Positions 1 through 10,407 of a stretch of 64,000 nucleotides of DNA are shown here, piece by piece. Under the pieces are notes generated by a model that did no database searches, had not been told where the DNA came from, and saw nothing but the letters and a program-made list of their open reading frames with translations. The stretch is from assembly GCA_032717465.1 (NCBI GenBank), contig CM064670.1, forward strand, positions 12,644,928 through 12,708,927. The letters are read 5' to 3'. A program made the translations under genes and the position numbers. This stretch comes from Coenobita brevimanus (Eukaryota; Arthropoda; Malacostraca; Decapoda; Coenobitidae). How positions within the stretch are numbered: the stretch's first letter is position 1; each line of letters opens with the position of its first letter.

Positions 1-932
1 ATCTTTCCTGAAAACTTGAGGAATTACCTCAGCCAGCCTTTCCTGAAGATGCTTCGCAGGGCTGGAGGTGTCTGTAGGCAGCTCTTCACCAGGTGGTCTT
101 CCCATTAACAAGTCAATGGGTAAGCATACCTCGTGGCCCATCAGTTTTGCATGTGCTCGTAGACTCATGGGATGCAGACTTATATGCCATCAGCAATGCA
201 GGTAATTTCTGGTTCCAAGCTGTTTGTCCCTCTACGCAGTACTTGGCCAGTTCTTATCCCAGGGCCCAGTTGAATATCTCCACCATCCCATCTGACTGTG
301 GCCTTAGTGGGGTTGTCCTGGTCATCTTGATAACCAATAACTTGCTGCACTCATGGAACACAGCAGACTCAAAGTTTCTACCCTGGTCTGAATGTAGCTC
401 CTGTGGCATCCCAAAACAACAGAAAAACTGGCCAACCAACACCTGAGCAACAGTAACAGCCTCTTGATCGGGGATGGCATAGGCTTCTGGCCACTTTGTG
501 AAGTGGTCCATGGCAACACATATATACTGGTTTCTCCTTTCAGTGAGTGGGAGAGGTCCAGCAATGTCCACTGTGACTCTTTCCATCTGTGCACGCACTA
601 GGTACAGCTGAAGAGGGATCCAACCATGTTTCTTGGCATGCCATACATCACAGCCCCGACACCACTCTTCAACATTCTGCTGCATGCCAATCCAATAGAA
701 CCTCTGTCGCAGCCAGCTTAGGGTTTTCTTCACTCCCAGGTGCCCACCAGTGATCTGGTTATGGGACTCATCTAAGATCTTGGACCTCATCGTCTTCAGA
801 ACCACCAGTTGCCAATACTTGGCAGTAAACCATTGGCCATCCAACGTGCTCTGTGATAGGCACCTGGACAGTGAGAGGTCATCTGTGCTGGCTTCTTGCC
901 GAGGAAAGCCAAAGACAGCTGGAGGAGCTTAA
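1..932 (-). pseudogene. Ty3/gypsy integrase fragment
   Basis: The - strand reads as a retrotransposon integrase. An open stretch (844 down to 254) shows the N-terminal H2C2 zinc-binding module (a His pair around GGHLG, then a CRGCDVWHAKK Cys pair), a first catalytic Asp in VTVDIAGP, a second in HSDQGRNFES and a catalytic Glu in GMVEIFNW. Beyond 254 the homology continues to the window edge in broken frames (an AYKSASHEST-like block). Integrase inserts retrotransposon DNA into the genome. RT and RNase H would lie on the higher-coordinate side in a normal Ty3/gypsy element but are not seen there. The copy is truncated by the window edge and frameshifted, so it is taken as dead. Confidence 0.85.
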
Positions 933-934
933 GG

Positions 935-1105
935 TAGTCATCAGTAGGTTGTGCACGATCCACGTGGTTGAGTATAAAGTGTTCAATGTCCTTGGCGCTG
1001 TTGGCAATCGACGACTGAGATTTTTCATCTAGGCCATCAACGTAGGAATAGAAGGAATCTGTGTCAATTTTGTTCCAGAACTCTTTGAATCGACCAAAGA
1101 AAGGA
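935..1105 (-). pseudogene. unrecognised coding remnant
   Basis: The - strand from 1105 down to about 900 translates without a stop (FKEFWNKIDTDSFYSYVDGL ... DYLKLLQLSLAFLGKKP) and joins the integrase remnant. The composition is protein-like, but I do not recognise the family. It is not a normal part of a gypsy pol gene. It could be a captured segment, a different element or the end of a host exon. No acceptor or donor pair could be fixed with confidence. Confidence 0.4.
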
Positions 1106-1269
1106 ATTTAGGACCAGAAGAAGAGAAAAAAAGGTCAAAGATCCCTGCCACTATGAGTTCACACACGTGATGCCTGCATGCCAAGAACAGCAGCAGCAGT
1201 ATGTCCCGGTGGACCTGATCCTGTCATTACCACTCCCTCAAAGCACACGTGTTTCTTTTTTTGTATTCT

Positions 1270-1273
<4 letters not shown>

Positions 1274-1323
<50 letters not shown>
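1274..1323. repeat. (CT)n array
   Basis: Pure CT dinucleotide run of about 50 bp. It is the only notable feature between the integrase remnant and the next microsatellite block. The rest of 1110-1840 holds nothing recognised. Confidence 0.97.
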
Positions 1324-1325
<2 letters not shown>

Positions 1326-1841
1326 TCCCTGATTTTGGCTTATAGTGAGTATTATCTTGTCCTTTCTAATGTTTTACTCCTTAAATGTTTTTGGCTGGAC
1401 TTTCATATTCTAGAATATCAACATGCACACCTGTATGTATTGTGATATACCACAGGTAATAGTCTGTGTACACATATTAACTGCTGTAGCAATAAATAAA
1501 GCTTCGAACCATGGCGATCAATTTGGTGACGGTACTAGAGGGAAATATAAGCGCTCTCACACCTCCCCATTCTGCCCATCACAGTAGACCAATCAGGGAC
1601 GAGAGAAGGAAAGCCTTTTCCTCATTCCTCCCTGAGGGAGGTGCTTTTTTTTTTTTTTTATAGATATTTTGTTGTGTATGACTGCCGGCGAATGGTTTGC
1701 TGTGCCTTGACACAGCTTCTTGCTTTTCATGTAGGCACTCAATACAGCACACCAAAAATACACAGAAAAGTACTATAAATAATAACTATACAAACAAATA
1801 CCACCGACGAATATTTTGCAGCCAAAAGTGCATGTGTAAAA

Positions 1842-2079
<238 letters not shown>

Positions 2080-2439
2080 TTACACTATGATAGTCTCTAT
2101 TCTCCTTTCACACTTTCCTGTAAAATGTCCACGACAGTTTTTCTATACGGCGTGGTGTTCTTTCTGACTTTTTCCTGCCGACTTCGGCTGGAGGGTTTGG
2201 AGGGCGGGGAAGAGCATTCTTCTTTGCTATCCTTATCTCATTCTAGTAGTTCATTTACTCTTCTAGGAGCTGCCTAGCATGGGCCAACCGGCCTACTGCA
2301 GTTATCCTCTCTTCTTATGTTCTTATATGTACTTGCTGAGGCCATTGGGTGTCTCCCACTGATGCTCCAGTAGTCTGTTGCTCAAATGAAGAAGATCCCA
2401 CTGACTTCAGTAGCCCTTGGTCGCAGGGCTTAACCTGGC

Positions 2440-3046
2440 AACTTCTTCCCAAGATGGTCGCAGTGTACTCCGCTGCAGCTTCTCTAGCACTGGTTGTAAA
2501 TCTGCATCCTCCATCATCCCTCTGCATCCTCTCCTCTACTGACATATGGCCCAGAATTTCCTTTGCAGCACCCTTGAGGCTAGTAGCAAGCTGCACTGTC
2601 CTCTCATACTTCTGCTGCTCTAGCTTGGCATTTATTTCCTCCTTAAGCTGTTGCTGTTCTTCCTTAATTTCCCCCATGAAAACATCTGGCTGTCCTTGTA
2701 TCCTCAGTTGTAATTTCCTCTGTTGCTCCTCTGATACCTCTTAAGTTGCTCATATCGTTCTTTTTGTTCTTCACGTTGTACCTCTAGTTGTTCCTTCTGT
2801 GCCTTCAATAGTACACTTTGTGCCTGTAATCGTTCTTTGAGTTCTTTCTGTTCTTCATTCAGTGCTTGTAGTTGTACATTTTGTGGTTGTAAATGTTCTT
2901 TGATTTCTTCATTTTTTGCCTGTAATTGTCCTTTGAGTTCCTTCTGTCCTTCATTCGATGCCTGTGATATCGTCACAATTGTCACCAGGGACATTTCCTC
3001 CTCCTGTCCAGTTCTGGACCTTGTCTGCACGCTCCCTTGCTCCATG
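2440..3046 (-). pseudogene. Ty3/gypsy gag-like N-terminal fragment
   Basis: On the - strand a Met at about 3046 opens a Gln/Glu/Lys-rich coiled-coil segment with repeated KEL.EQLQ.Q-type heptads (ORF to 2704). In another frame a capsid-like block follows (QLATSLKGAAKEILGHMS, about 2590-2540). The LKGAA.EIL motif is typical of gypsy gag proteins, which build the virus-like particle. The frame is broken by at least one indel. The start lies about 35 nt downstream of a primer-binding-like site, as expected for gag. No protease or RT follows before the integrase remnant at 932, so either a large internal deletion occurred or the two remnants come from different elements. Confidence 0.65.
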
Positions 3047-3081
3047 TCGAAGATTAGACTCACTGCAACACTTTCTAAAAA

Positions 3082-3098
3082 TCCCACTCCTGACACCA
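3082..3098 (-). other. candidate primer binding site of gypsy element
   Basis: Read on the - strand this is TGGTGTCAGGAGTGGGA, one base after a CGTAACA terminus at 3100. A TGG-beginning tract just inside an LTR is the usual tRNA primer site, and the gag-like start follows directly. The priming tRNA was not determined. Confidence 0.5.
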
Positions 3099-3099
3099 G

Positions 3100-4200
3100 T
3101 GTTACGTCCCCACCCCACACTGCCACAGGCTCCAACAGCAGTAGTTCAGTATAAGAAGGACGTCGTTCAGTGAGTTATTCTTCCTAGAGGCAGCCTTTCA
3201 GGTGTACAGCACACCAGATCAGCTGATGCATTGTAAATAGACACTGGCTTCTTAACCCGTTATGGATGGGCAACTTATCAATTATATGACTGTGTGGGGT
3301 GGCATATTTTCGGAAAAATAAAGTATCAAGGAAAAAGCCTAAACATGCATAAATCGATGAAAATGGATGAAAAACGAAGGCGAGAGGTGTTACATATGTG
3401 GTAATACATCTCTACCGGCTTTGGGAGGAGGAGGAGGGGAGGAGTGAGGGAGGAGCACAGGCAGGTAGCATATCACCAGGCGTGCCTGGGGCAAGGCTAG
3501 CAAACTCTTAAAACTCATTTTCTTTTTCTTCACCACTGAACACTATCATTTATGCATTTTTTACACTATTCATTGTCTTCAGAATCTTATGTATGTGTTT
3601 TCTATTTCACTTGAACACTCATTATATTCTGTTTTACTTGAACAATTATAACACTGCAACTTATATATGTATATTCTATTTTACTTCTTTCAAGGCTTGG
3701 GAGGGTAGAGGGCAGGACAGTAGGTGACAAGGATGCCATATCACCCAATTTCACCAATAAATTAGGGCCGAAAATGGCCGGACGTTACGTAATGTTGCCT
3801 GCCTCCTCTCGCACAGACGTTATGTAACGTCGCTGTCTTTTAGGGGTTACGTTCACTGTCTTTGTCTTCGAAATAATTACATTGAATGCTTTCCAAGTTC
3901 ACTTCACTACTCTCACAAGCACTGGAGCTATACAAGCTTTACTAACTGCAATTATAATTAATGCTTGACAACACTTCGCTATTTTCACAAGTACCGATGA
4001 TGTACAAACTTCAGTAGCATATCACTGTTTGCCAGCAACACTTCACTGTTTTCACAAGTACCGAAAATATATAAAGTTCACTGACACTGCAGTACACTCA
4101 ACCTGAACTGAAAACCGACTGACCTTGCTCTAGTCTCTTCCCCATCCTTATATAGCCTTACATTACTCTAGAAACATCCACCACACACGTAATGGGGCAA
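3100..4200 (-). mobile_element. probable gypsy 5' LTR region, outer border unknown
   Basis: The inner border is TGTTACG at 3100, facing the primer site. The outer border could not be fixed because the partner LTR is outside the window. The region has no gene. It holds a TTAACCC-bounded segment (3252-3850) and, at about 3895-4085, imperfect repeats built around CACTTCACTGTTTTCACAAG. From 4200 to 4480 I see only AT-rich unique sequence. Confidence 0.35.
3252..3850. repeat. TTAACCC-bounded segment (possible piggyBac-type MITE)
   Basis: Starts TTAACCCGTTATGG and ends AGGGGTTAC. The tips are short inverted copies (TTAACCC against GGGGTTA), and the right end has TTAC where a TTAA duplication would be expected. 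The interior has palindromic ACGTTACGTAA and GACGTTATGTAACGTC. Two better candidates with the same tips lie at 20654 and 56175. Confidence 0.35.
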
Positions 4201-4486
4201 CAGTTCCAACTCGGAGACATCCATCATCATACCAGAGTTTTCTTATATTACATAATACTGAATATTATTTAGCATACAAACTTAAAATTATATAATTTAG
4301 CAAGCAATCACATAACTAAAACATTATAGAGAAAAGAGCACAAAAGTTTAAGTATAACTTACAAAACAACTACACTCACAAACAGCAGGCAAACTGGCAA
4401 CAATATTGGGAATCAGTGAGAAACTTCTCGACAACTGAAGTAGCAAACCCCGCTTCTTAACAGTATGTATGAAACGAAAAGTATGT

Positions 4487-4895
4487 AATGAATGTATGTC
4501 CCAGCTATGACGTATGGTTGTGAGACTGGAAACTGACAAAATTTATGGCAAATCAACTAATCTATTCTCAAAGAGCAGTGGAAAAGGCTATGTTGGGAAT
4601 ATCTTAATGAGAAAAGAAAAGATAAACTTGGGTGACAGAGCAGACAAAAGTCAGAGACATTATATAAGTTATAAAAGAACAAATGGAGGCGGGCAGGTCA
4701 TGTAGCATGAATAAGAGATAACCGATGGAGCAAGAGGCTGACTGACTGGAATCCAAGAGATTGTATGCATAGCAGAAAAAGGCCAGCCAGGAGGTGGAGG
4801 GATGAGATAGGGAAGTTTGCTGGCAATATGTGGCAGAGATTGGCTCAGACAAGGAATTCTGGGAAAGACCTTTGTTCAGCAGTGGAACTGCAATG
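4487..4895 (+). mobile_element. LINE 3' fragment (RT C-terminal end)
   Basis: A frameshifted + strand reading gives the C-terminal signature of APE-type LINE proteins: a Y-G-C-E-T block, QRAVEK-like residues, RRAGHVA, DNRWSKRLTDWNPRDC, a basic RPARRWRDEIGKFAG tract and MWQRLAQ. These are fragments of the usual W-AGH-R ... GRP..RW.D ... W.R.AQDR pattern. Endonuclease and RT core are absent, so the copy is heavily 5'-truncated and dead. It ends in a GATGAT tract next to the TA/TG array. Confidence 0.7.
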
Positions 4896-4904
4896 CTGAT
4901 GATG

Positions 4905-4907
<3 letters not shown>

Positions 4908-4994
<87 letters not shown>
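4908..4994. repeat. (TA)n(TG)n array
   Basis: TA repeats followed by about 50 bp of TG repeats, directly before the start of LINE family A. A second, longer TG array stands directly after that LINE's tail at 7606. Confidence 0.95.
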
Positions 4995-4995
<1 letters not shown>

Positions 4996-7580
4996 ATGGA
5001 AAAGTTTGGAAGGAATGAGAGAGTGTTTTTGATTGGTGATATGAATGGTAAAGTTGGGAATGTGAAGGTGGATGGAATAGTTGGTGAGTGGGGTGTGCCT
5101 GCTGAGATAGATGAGAATGGGAGTGCGTTAGTGGACATTTGTGCTGGGAGCGGGTTGGTGATAGCCAATACCCTCTTCAGGCATAAAATGATCCACAGGT
5201 ATACATGGCGAGTGATGAGAAGGGTGGGTGGTGAACTGAATGAAAGGAAGGCAATGATTGATTCTGTGTGTGTGGATGCAAGAGTTTATAGAGGTTGGGG
5301 GAGTGGACTTTCTGACCACTACTTGGTGGTGGCCAGAATTAGAATTCAAGTAAGATGGAGGAATAGAAGGGAAAGACGAGAGGAAGGAGTAGTTGCAAGG
5401 AGAGTGGAAAGGTTACAAGAGGATGAGAAAAAGGCAGAGTATAAGAGAGAAGTGGAGGAACGATTGGGCAAATATGAATTGGAGCAGATGGGAGACGTGG
5501 AAGGTGTGTGTAGGATATTTACAGAAGAAATATGTGCAGCATGTGATGTGGTGTGTGGAAGGAAGAGAAGACGGAGGGGGGTGCAAGGAACAGCGTGGTG
5601 GACTGAAGAGGTGAAACAGGCTGTGGCACAAAAGAAGAAAGCATACAACGAATGGATGAGAAATAGTGGCGTGGAAGAAGTTGAGAGGCGGAAGAGAGAG
5701 TTATATGTAGAAAGAAAGAGAGAGGTGAAAAGATTAGTAAGAGAGAGTAAGAAGAGAGTGGATGAGGAATTTGGAAGGAATTTGAGTGTAAAGTGGAGGG
5801 ACTGTAAGAAAATGTTCTGGAAAGAGGTGAAAAGAGTAAGACAGGGTGGAAGTGAAGTTAGCAGAGTAGTGAAAGATAAAAATGGTAAATTACTAGTGGA
5901 GAATGGAGAAAAAGTGAGCAGATGGAGAGAACACTTTAAAGAATTGTTGAACGTAGAGGATGGAAGTAATGCGAGTATAAGTGGCTGGGGAATGGCTGGG
6001 AGAAGGAGGGAGGTGAGAAGACAGGAAGAAATCAGTAGGATAGAAGTTGTGGAAGCAATGGAGAAAGTTAAATCGGGGAAAGCCCCAGGAATTGATGGAG
6101 TGTGTGGTGAAATGCTGAAGCATGGGGGAAAGATTGAAGCATGGGGGAAAGATAGTAGTAGAATGGATGTGGAAGATGTGCAGATTGGCCTGGGAGGAAG
6201 GTAGAGTCCTGGAGGATTGGAAGTCAGGTATAATTATTCCCTTGTACAAAGGAAAAGGGGAAAAAGAAGTGTGTGGTAATCATAGGGGGATTTGTCTTCT
6301 TAGTATAATAGGAAAAGTGTATGGTAGGATACTTACTGACAGAGTTAGAGAAAGAACAGAGAAATTAGTTGGAGAAGAACAGGGAGGCTTTAGGAAGGGA
6401 AGAGGTTGTGTAGATCAGATATTCATCCTTAGATCTTTAGTGGAAAAGTTTCTGGAGAAGGGAAAGAAGTTGTATGCGGCTTTCATGGATTTGGAGAAAG
6501 CATATGACAGGGTGGATAGACAAGGATTGTGGAAAGTGTTAAGAATATATGGAGTAGATGGGAAGTTGTTGAATGCTGTGAAGAGTATGTACGATGGTGC
6601 GAAGGCTGCAGTGCGTGTGGATGGTGAACTAAGTGAATTTTTCTCTTTGAATGTTGGGTTGAAACAGGGATGTGTCATGTCTCCATGGTTGTTCAATCTG
6701 TACATGGATGGGGTAATAAAAGAGGTACAAGGTAGGGTAGTGGATGTTGGAGTGGCCCTGGTGAGAGAGGATAGTGTTTGGAAACTCCCTGTACTGTTGT
6801 TTGCAAATGATACTCTGCTGTTGAGTGAAGACGAAGGGGAGCTGCAAAGGCTTGGTGGATGAGTTTGGGAGAGTGTGTAAGAAACGGAATCTAAAGGTGA
6901 ATGTAGGGAAGAGTAAAGTGATGGTCTTTGAGAGAGGTAAAGTCAGTGAATGTACAGCGAGGTTGGATGGTGAGGAATTGGAAAATGTGAGTACGTTTAA
7001 GTACTTGGGTAGTGTGATGAGTAAGGATGGAGGTTTGGAGGGTGAAGTGCTTCAAAGGGTACAACAGGGAAGAAAGGTTGCTGGTTCTTTGAAAGCAGTG
7101 ATAAGAAACAGGGAAGTGAGCATGGAAGTGAAAAAGTTACTACATGACAGTATTGCGATACCAACTCTAACGTACGGAAGTGAAGCTTGGACGTTGTTGG
7201 AAGGACACAAGTCAAGAGTGAGAGCAGTGGAAATGAGTTATTTAAAAGGAGCCTGTGGAGTCACATGGAGAGACAGGCTGACGAATGAGGATATAAAGGA
7301 GCGTTGTGGTGTTGATGTGGATGTGATAGGGAGCGTTATGAGGAACACACTGAGGTGGTTTGGCCATGTGGAGAGGATGGAGGGTGAAAGACTGACGAAG
7401 AGAGTGTATGTGAGTGAAGTGGAGGGGGGAAGAGGGAGGGGGAGGCCGAGGATGAGATGGAGGGATCGGGTGGAGAGGTATATGAGAGAGGGGGGTGTGG
7501 GTTGGGAGCAAGGCAGTGAAATGGCGGGGGACAGGGCTACTTGGAGGCAATTTGTTTGTGGCCACCCCAAACGGGATTGA
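4995..7580 (+). pseudogene. LINE family A ORF2 (endonuclease-reverse transcriptase), frameshifted
   Basis: Three adjoining frames make one protein: 4995-about 6120, about 6120-6860 and about 6860-7580. The endonuclease part shows FLIGDMNGKVGN, the HRYTW block and SGLSDHYLV (the D-H pair of the active site). A Lys/Arg-rich linker follows. RT motifs are GKAPGIDGV, GIIIPLYKGKG, AFMDLEKAYDRVDR, GLKQGCVMSPWLFNLYMDGV and LLFANDTLLL. The C-terminus has TFKYLGSVMSKDGG, YGSEAWTLLEG, LRWFGHVERM and GRGRPRMRWRDR. A 19-bp tandem duplication at 6121-6153 causes the first frameshift, and a 1-bp gain near 6860 the second. The catalytic FADD box reads FAND (Asn codon at 6806-6808), so it would be inactive even without the shifts. 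Confidence 0.88.
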
Positions 7581-7605
7581 GGCGTCTGGCAATAGATAGA
7601 TAGAT
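4995..7605 (+). mobile_element. LINE family A, copy 1 (non-LTR retrotransposon)
   Basis: A 2.6-kb, 5'-truncated non-LTR element. It keeps the C-terminal half of an APE-type endonuclease, a reverse transcriptase and a long 3' domain. It ends with CTGGCAATAGATAGATAGAT, a GATA-type microsatellite tail rather than poly(A). Copies 2 (14855-19066) and 3 (8222-8750, - strand) share the same 3' protein domain and GATA/GACA-type tail. The clade is not settled from sequence alone; the C-terminal GHVERM ... GRGRPRMRW block is common in RTE/L2-like elements of invertebrates. TG arrays on both sides suggest insertion into an existing TG tract. Confidence 0.88.
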
Positions 7606-7617
7606 AGTGTGTGTGTA

Positions 7618-7712
<95 letters not shown>
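7592..7712. repeat. GATA tail plus (GT)n array
   Basis: Three to four GATA units close LINE A, followed by about 105 bp of GT with a few substitutions. From 7713 to 8131 no gene or repeat is recognised. Confidence 0.95.
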
Positions 7713-7714
<2 letters not shown>

Positions 7715-8131
7715 TCATTGTCATATTTCCCTCAGGCTTTTATAAATAACTCGCTTAAAGGTCGCCGATCAAGCATGAGTCATAACTCTGGACCTGGTGG
7801 CCCGATTGGACTGGAAATTGTTTGATTCTTTAAGTTAGAGCATTTTAACAGTATCCTGTTCTAACATAAATTGCCCTACATTGCGTCGTTTTTGCTGTGT
7901 TACGGCAGCACACAAACCAACAAACATACAGTAGTTGGATCATTTATAATATAGATGCAAACTGCTAGTTCTTACATCTTTGAGCTGGAGGGTCTGGAGG
8001 GTGAGGAAGAGAGCCTTCTACTGTACTGCCCTTATCTCGTACTTATGAAACTTGAGTACTGCATAAGTATTAAGGCCGCGTGTCATTTGTGTGTCATTTG
8101 TGTGCCTGTTTAACTCGATGTATCTCCACAG

Positions 8132-8214
8132 TACACCAAGGACGACGTCGTCCAGTACGTCACAGAAACGGATGATAGTAATGCACCCTCCGTTGGAACA
8201 AAGGTTGCAGCTCG
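8132..8214 (+). CDS. host gene exon 1 seen (LLTP-like, partial)
   Basis: Acceptor CTCCACAG and donor CGGTAAGT bracket an open frame starting YTKDDVVQYV and ending PSVGTKVAA. It is 27 codons plus two bases (CG), which need a C from the next exon to give Arg. The exon at 24485 begins with C, so the frame is kept across a 16.3-kb intron. No stop codons and ordinary protein composition support it. Upstream exons were not found. The family assignment comes from the later exons. Confidence 0.65.
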
Positions 8215-8221
8215 GTAAGTT

Positions 8222-8750
8222 TATCTATTTGTGAATCTGTTCATCAGTCTACCTATCTGTCTGTTTTTATCTGTCTATCCATATGTCTGTCTGGCTGTCT
8301 CTCTGCCTGTTTGTGTATATATGTATCTGTCTGTCTGCCTGTATTTTGTGAAGAGTAATATTGCCAAAAGGGTCTCCAGAATTTTCTTCCCTATTCTGTA
8401 CTGTTTCTGCTTCGCATGACCCAGTATCCTCCCCTAGACACCTTGCACCTCATATCTCAACCTTCTCAGTCTTCCCTCTCGTACCAACCATCTCATATAC
8501 ACTTTCCTAGTTGATCTTTTACTCCGCATTTACTTCACATGGCTGAACCACCTTAGAGTATTTCTTTTTGTTTTTCACATATCTATATTGACGTTATTTC
8601 AATGATCCATCGGTCCCACCATGTCACTTCACATGCATCTCTGAAGTATTCCTTTTCAAAAGGCCTCGGTCTTGATTTTGGTCTCCCAAACATCGTCCAT
8701 GCTTCACTACTGTACATTTGCTTTGTTGATAATGGCTTCAACATGCTTGT
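8222..8750 (-). mobile_element. LINE family A, copy 3 (3' end only)
   Basis: Read on the - strand, 8750 down to about 8440 gives YSSEAWTMFG, PKSRPRPFEK, DACEVTWWDRW and LRWFSHVK, matching in order the C-terminal domain of the 4995-7605 copy. It runs out through a tail of GACA/GATA units (seen on + as CTGTCTGTCTATC at 8222-8345), like the tails of the other copies. It is a dead, 5'-truncated copy and its tail lies only 8 bp from the donor of the exon at 8132-8214. Confidence 0.7.
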
Positions 8751-8754
8751 ATGC

Positions 8755-10130
8755 AATGACCTTGGCTACCTAATGGTGGCTCTCTGCCTTGCTTTATCTG
8801 TTGTGGTCTCTGTATTCAGTCCCTTAACCTTAAAGTCCAAAGTTTTTCGGTTTACCTCATGGAGCTCTTCCTTCATCGTTCATACCTCTCACCCTCTGCA
8901 CCCCTCTGTTGTCCTCCATCCAATCCACATGCCTAAATAATCTCAGTCTAGCCCTTCTCATCACAACATTAATACATTCAAGTCATATCCTTTTTCAACT
9001 CCTCATTTTCAGTCCTAACACCCCCGGACCTGTTATTGAAGGATGCACTACACATCCATCTAATCATTTTCATCTCTATATATTTGAGCCTACGAATATC
9101 CTCCTCCTTTACTTCCCACATCTCAGTGTTGTACAGGATTACACTCCTAACACATGCTGCATACAAGGACTTCTTAGCACGGAAGGAGAGTCTATCAATG
9201 TTAGGAGAGGCAAAACCCCCATAAACCCCTTATCGGTGCTACTGAGCTAGCTCCAGCCCTACCTCCAACATATATCACGTTCCCCAAACAGCAAAACTCC
9301 TCCACACAGGCAAGAGACTCCCTAGCAAGACTAGTCCTTTCTCTTTTTCTGTATGCTCTCCTTTAGCACATACTCAGAATCAGCATTATCTTGCAGCTAA
9401 CCTCTAATACCACTACGTCTCTTATGTACCAACTTACTACAAACACTGAACAAAATATAGTTACTTCCCATACCCTTGTGGCAAACTGCACATGGCCACG
9501 CTCCTGCTTTGACAGTACCGCCACCTGCCCAGGATACATATATCATCATTTTTGTTTTATCTGTGTTTACTCTCAAACCTATGTTCCCCTTTCCATCTCT
9601 CCACTTCCTAATTCTTTCCTCTGCTACCCTTTCATTCTCCATGATTATCACTTAGTCATCAGCATACAACACCTTCCATGGGCATCCGGTTTTGAAATCA
9701 CGCGAGAGAGCTTCAGGCACCTTGATAAACAGTAATGGGCTTAAAACTGACCCCTGACGCACAACAACATTCATGAAATATTCAACACTTTAACCTCTCC
9801 CCACCGTCACCCGGTTGCAAGCACCCTCACACACTGCTGTAACCACTTCCTCAGTCCCAAGCTTTCTCATTGCCCACTTCATCACCTCCCTGGGCACTGT
9901 CAAAAGCCTTCACCATATTAACAAAAACAAGATACAACTCTCTCTTCCTGCCTGTACTCATATATTTCTCCTGAAGTTGTCAGACAATGAATATTGCATC
10001 AATGGTCCATTAGCCAGGCATAAACTCAATCACCAACTTATCAATATTCATTCTTTCCATCACCATATTCTCGAGGACTCTCCATTACCTTCATCATCAT
10101 CATCATCACCACCTCTCCCACCTAAGAATG
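8755..10130 (-). mobile_element. decayed LINE, RT and C-terminal part
   Basis: On the - strand, short frames give the RT-region order of a second LINE family: FVNMVKAFD (about 9900), GSGYSSV-type remnants, then ENERVAEERIRKWRDG, LRVNTDKTKMMI, a Cys/His knuckle-like CAVCHKGMGSN block with VHKRRSGIRG (9651-9397), and MYAACVRSVILY, EMKMIRWMC (9166-8978). About 8970-8755 holds a KGLSTETTTDKARQRATIR end. Many stops and frameshifts are present, so it is dead. It differs from family A by the Cys-rich insertion between RT and the C-terminal domain. Confidence 0.7.
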
Positions 10131-10140
10131 GGATGAATTT

Positions 10141-10340
10141 GTAGTAGTAGTAGTTGTATCTTTAGGTCCATCTGTAACGTCAGCCTGGTGGGCTGCATGC
10201 TGAAGCTGCCTCTCCCCAATAGTACGCCATCATCCTTTCGAGGGATAGGGAAGTAGTTTAGGGATATGCAGTTGAGCGACATGATTATATCAATGTCACC
10301 ACATGAAGGCGTCCCTCTCCAGCTCTATGGAAGGAGGTAG
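10141..10340 (-). mobile_element. SINE family 1 copy a (headless)
   Basis: Shares the body of the full-length SINE at 24163-24475: a block beginning GACGCCTTCATGTGGTGACA when read on the - strand, then the ...CCACTGGGTT...-like region, ending in a GTA/TAC trinucleotide tail at 10141-10155. The tRNA-like head is missing. About 160 bp are clearly alignable by eye. Confidence 0.65.
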
Positions 10341-10407
10341 AATCCAGAACCGAGAAAAGTGAGAGCACAGATTTGAGAGGACTGTCAGTACCATACATGG
10401 ACCAGTG

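Noticed and set aside
2349..2744. 131-codon + strand frame rich in Ser and Cys
   Set aside because: Antisense shadow of the gag-like coiled-coil fragment.
7242..7724. His-Thr repeat open frame on the - strand
   Set aside because: It reads through the GT array and the antisense strand of LINE A.
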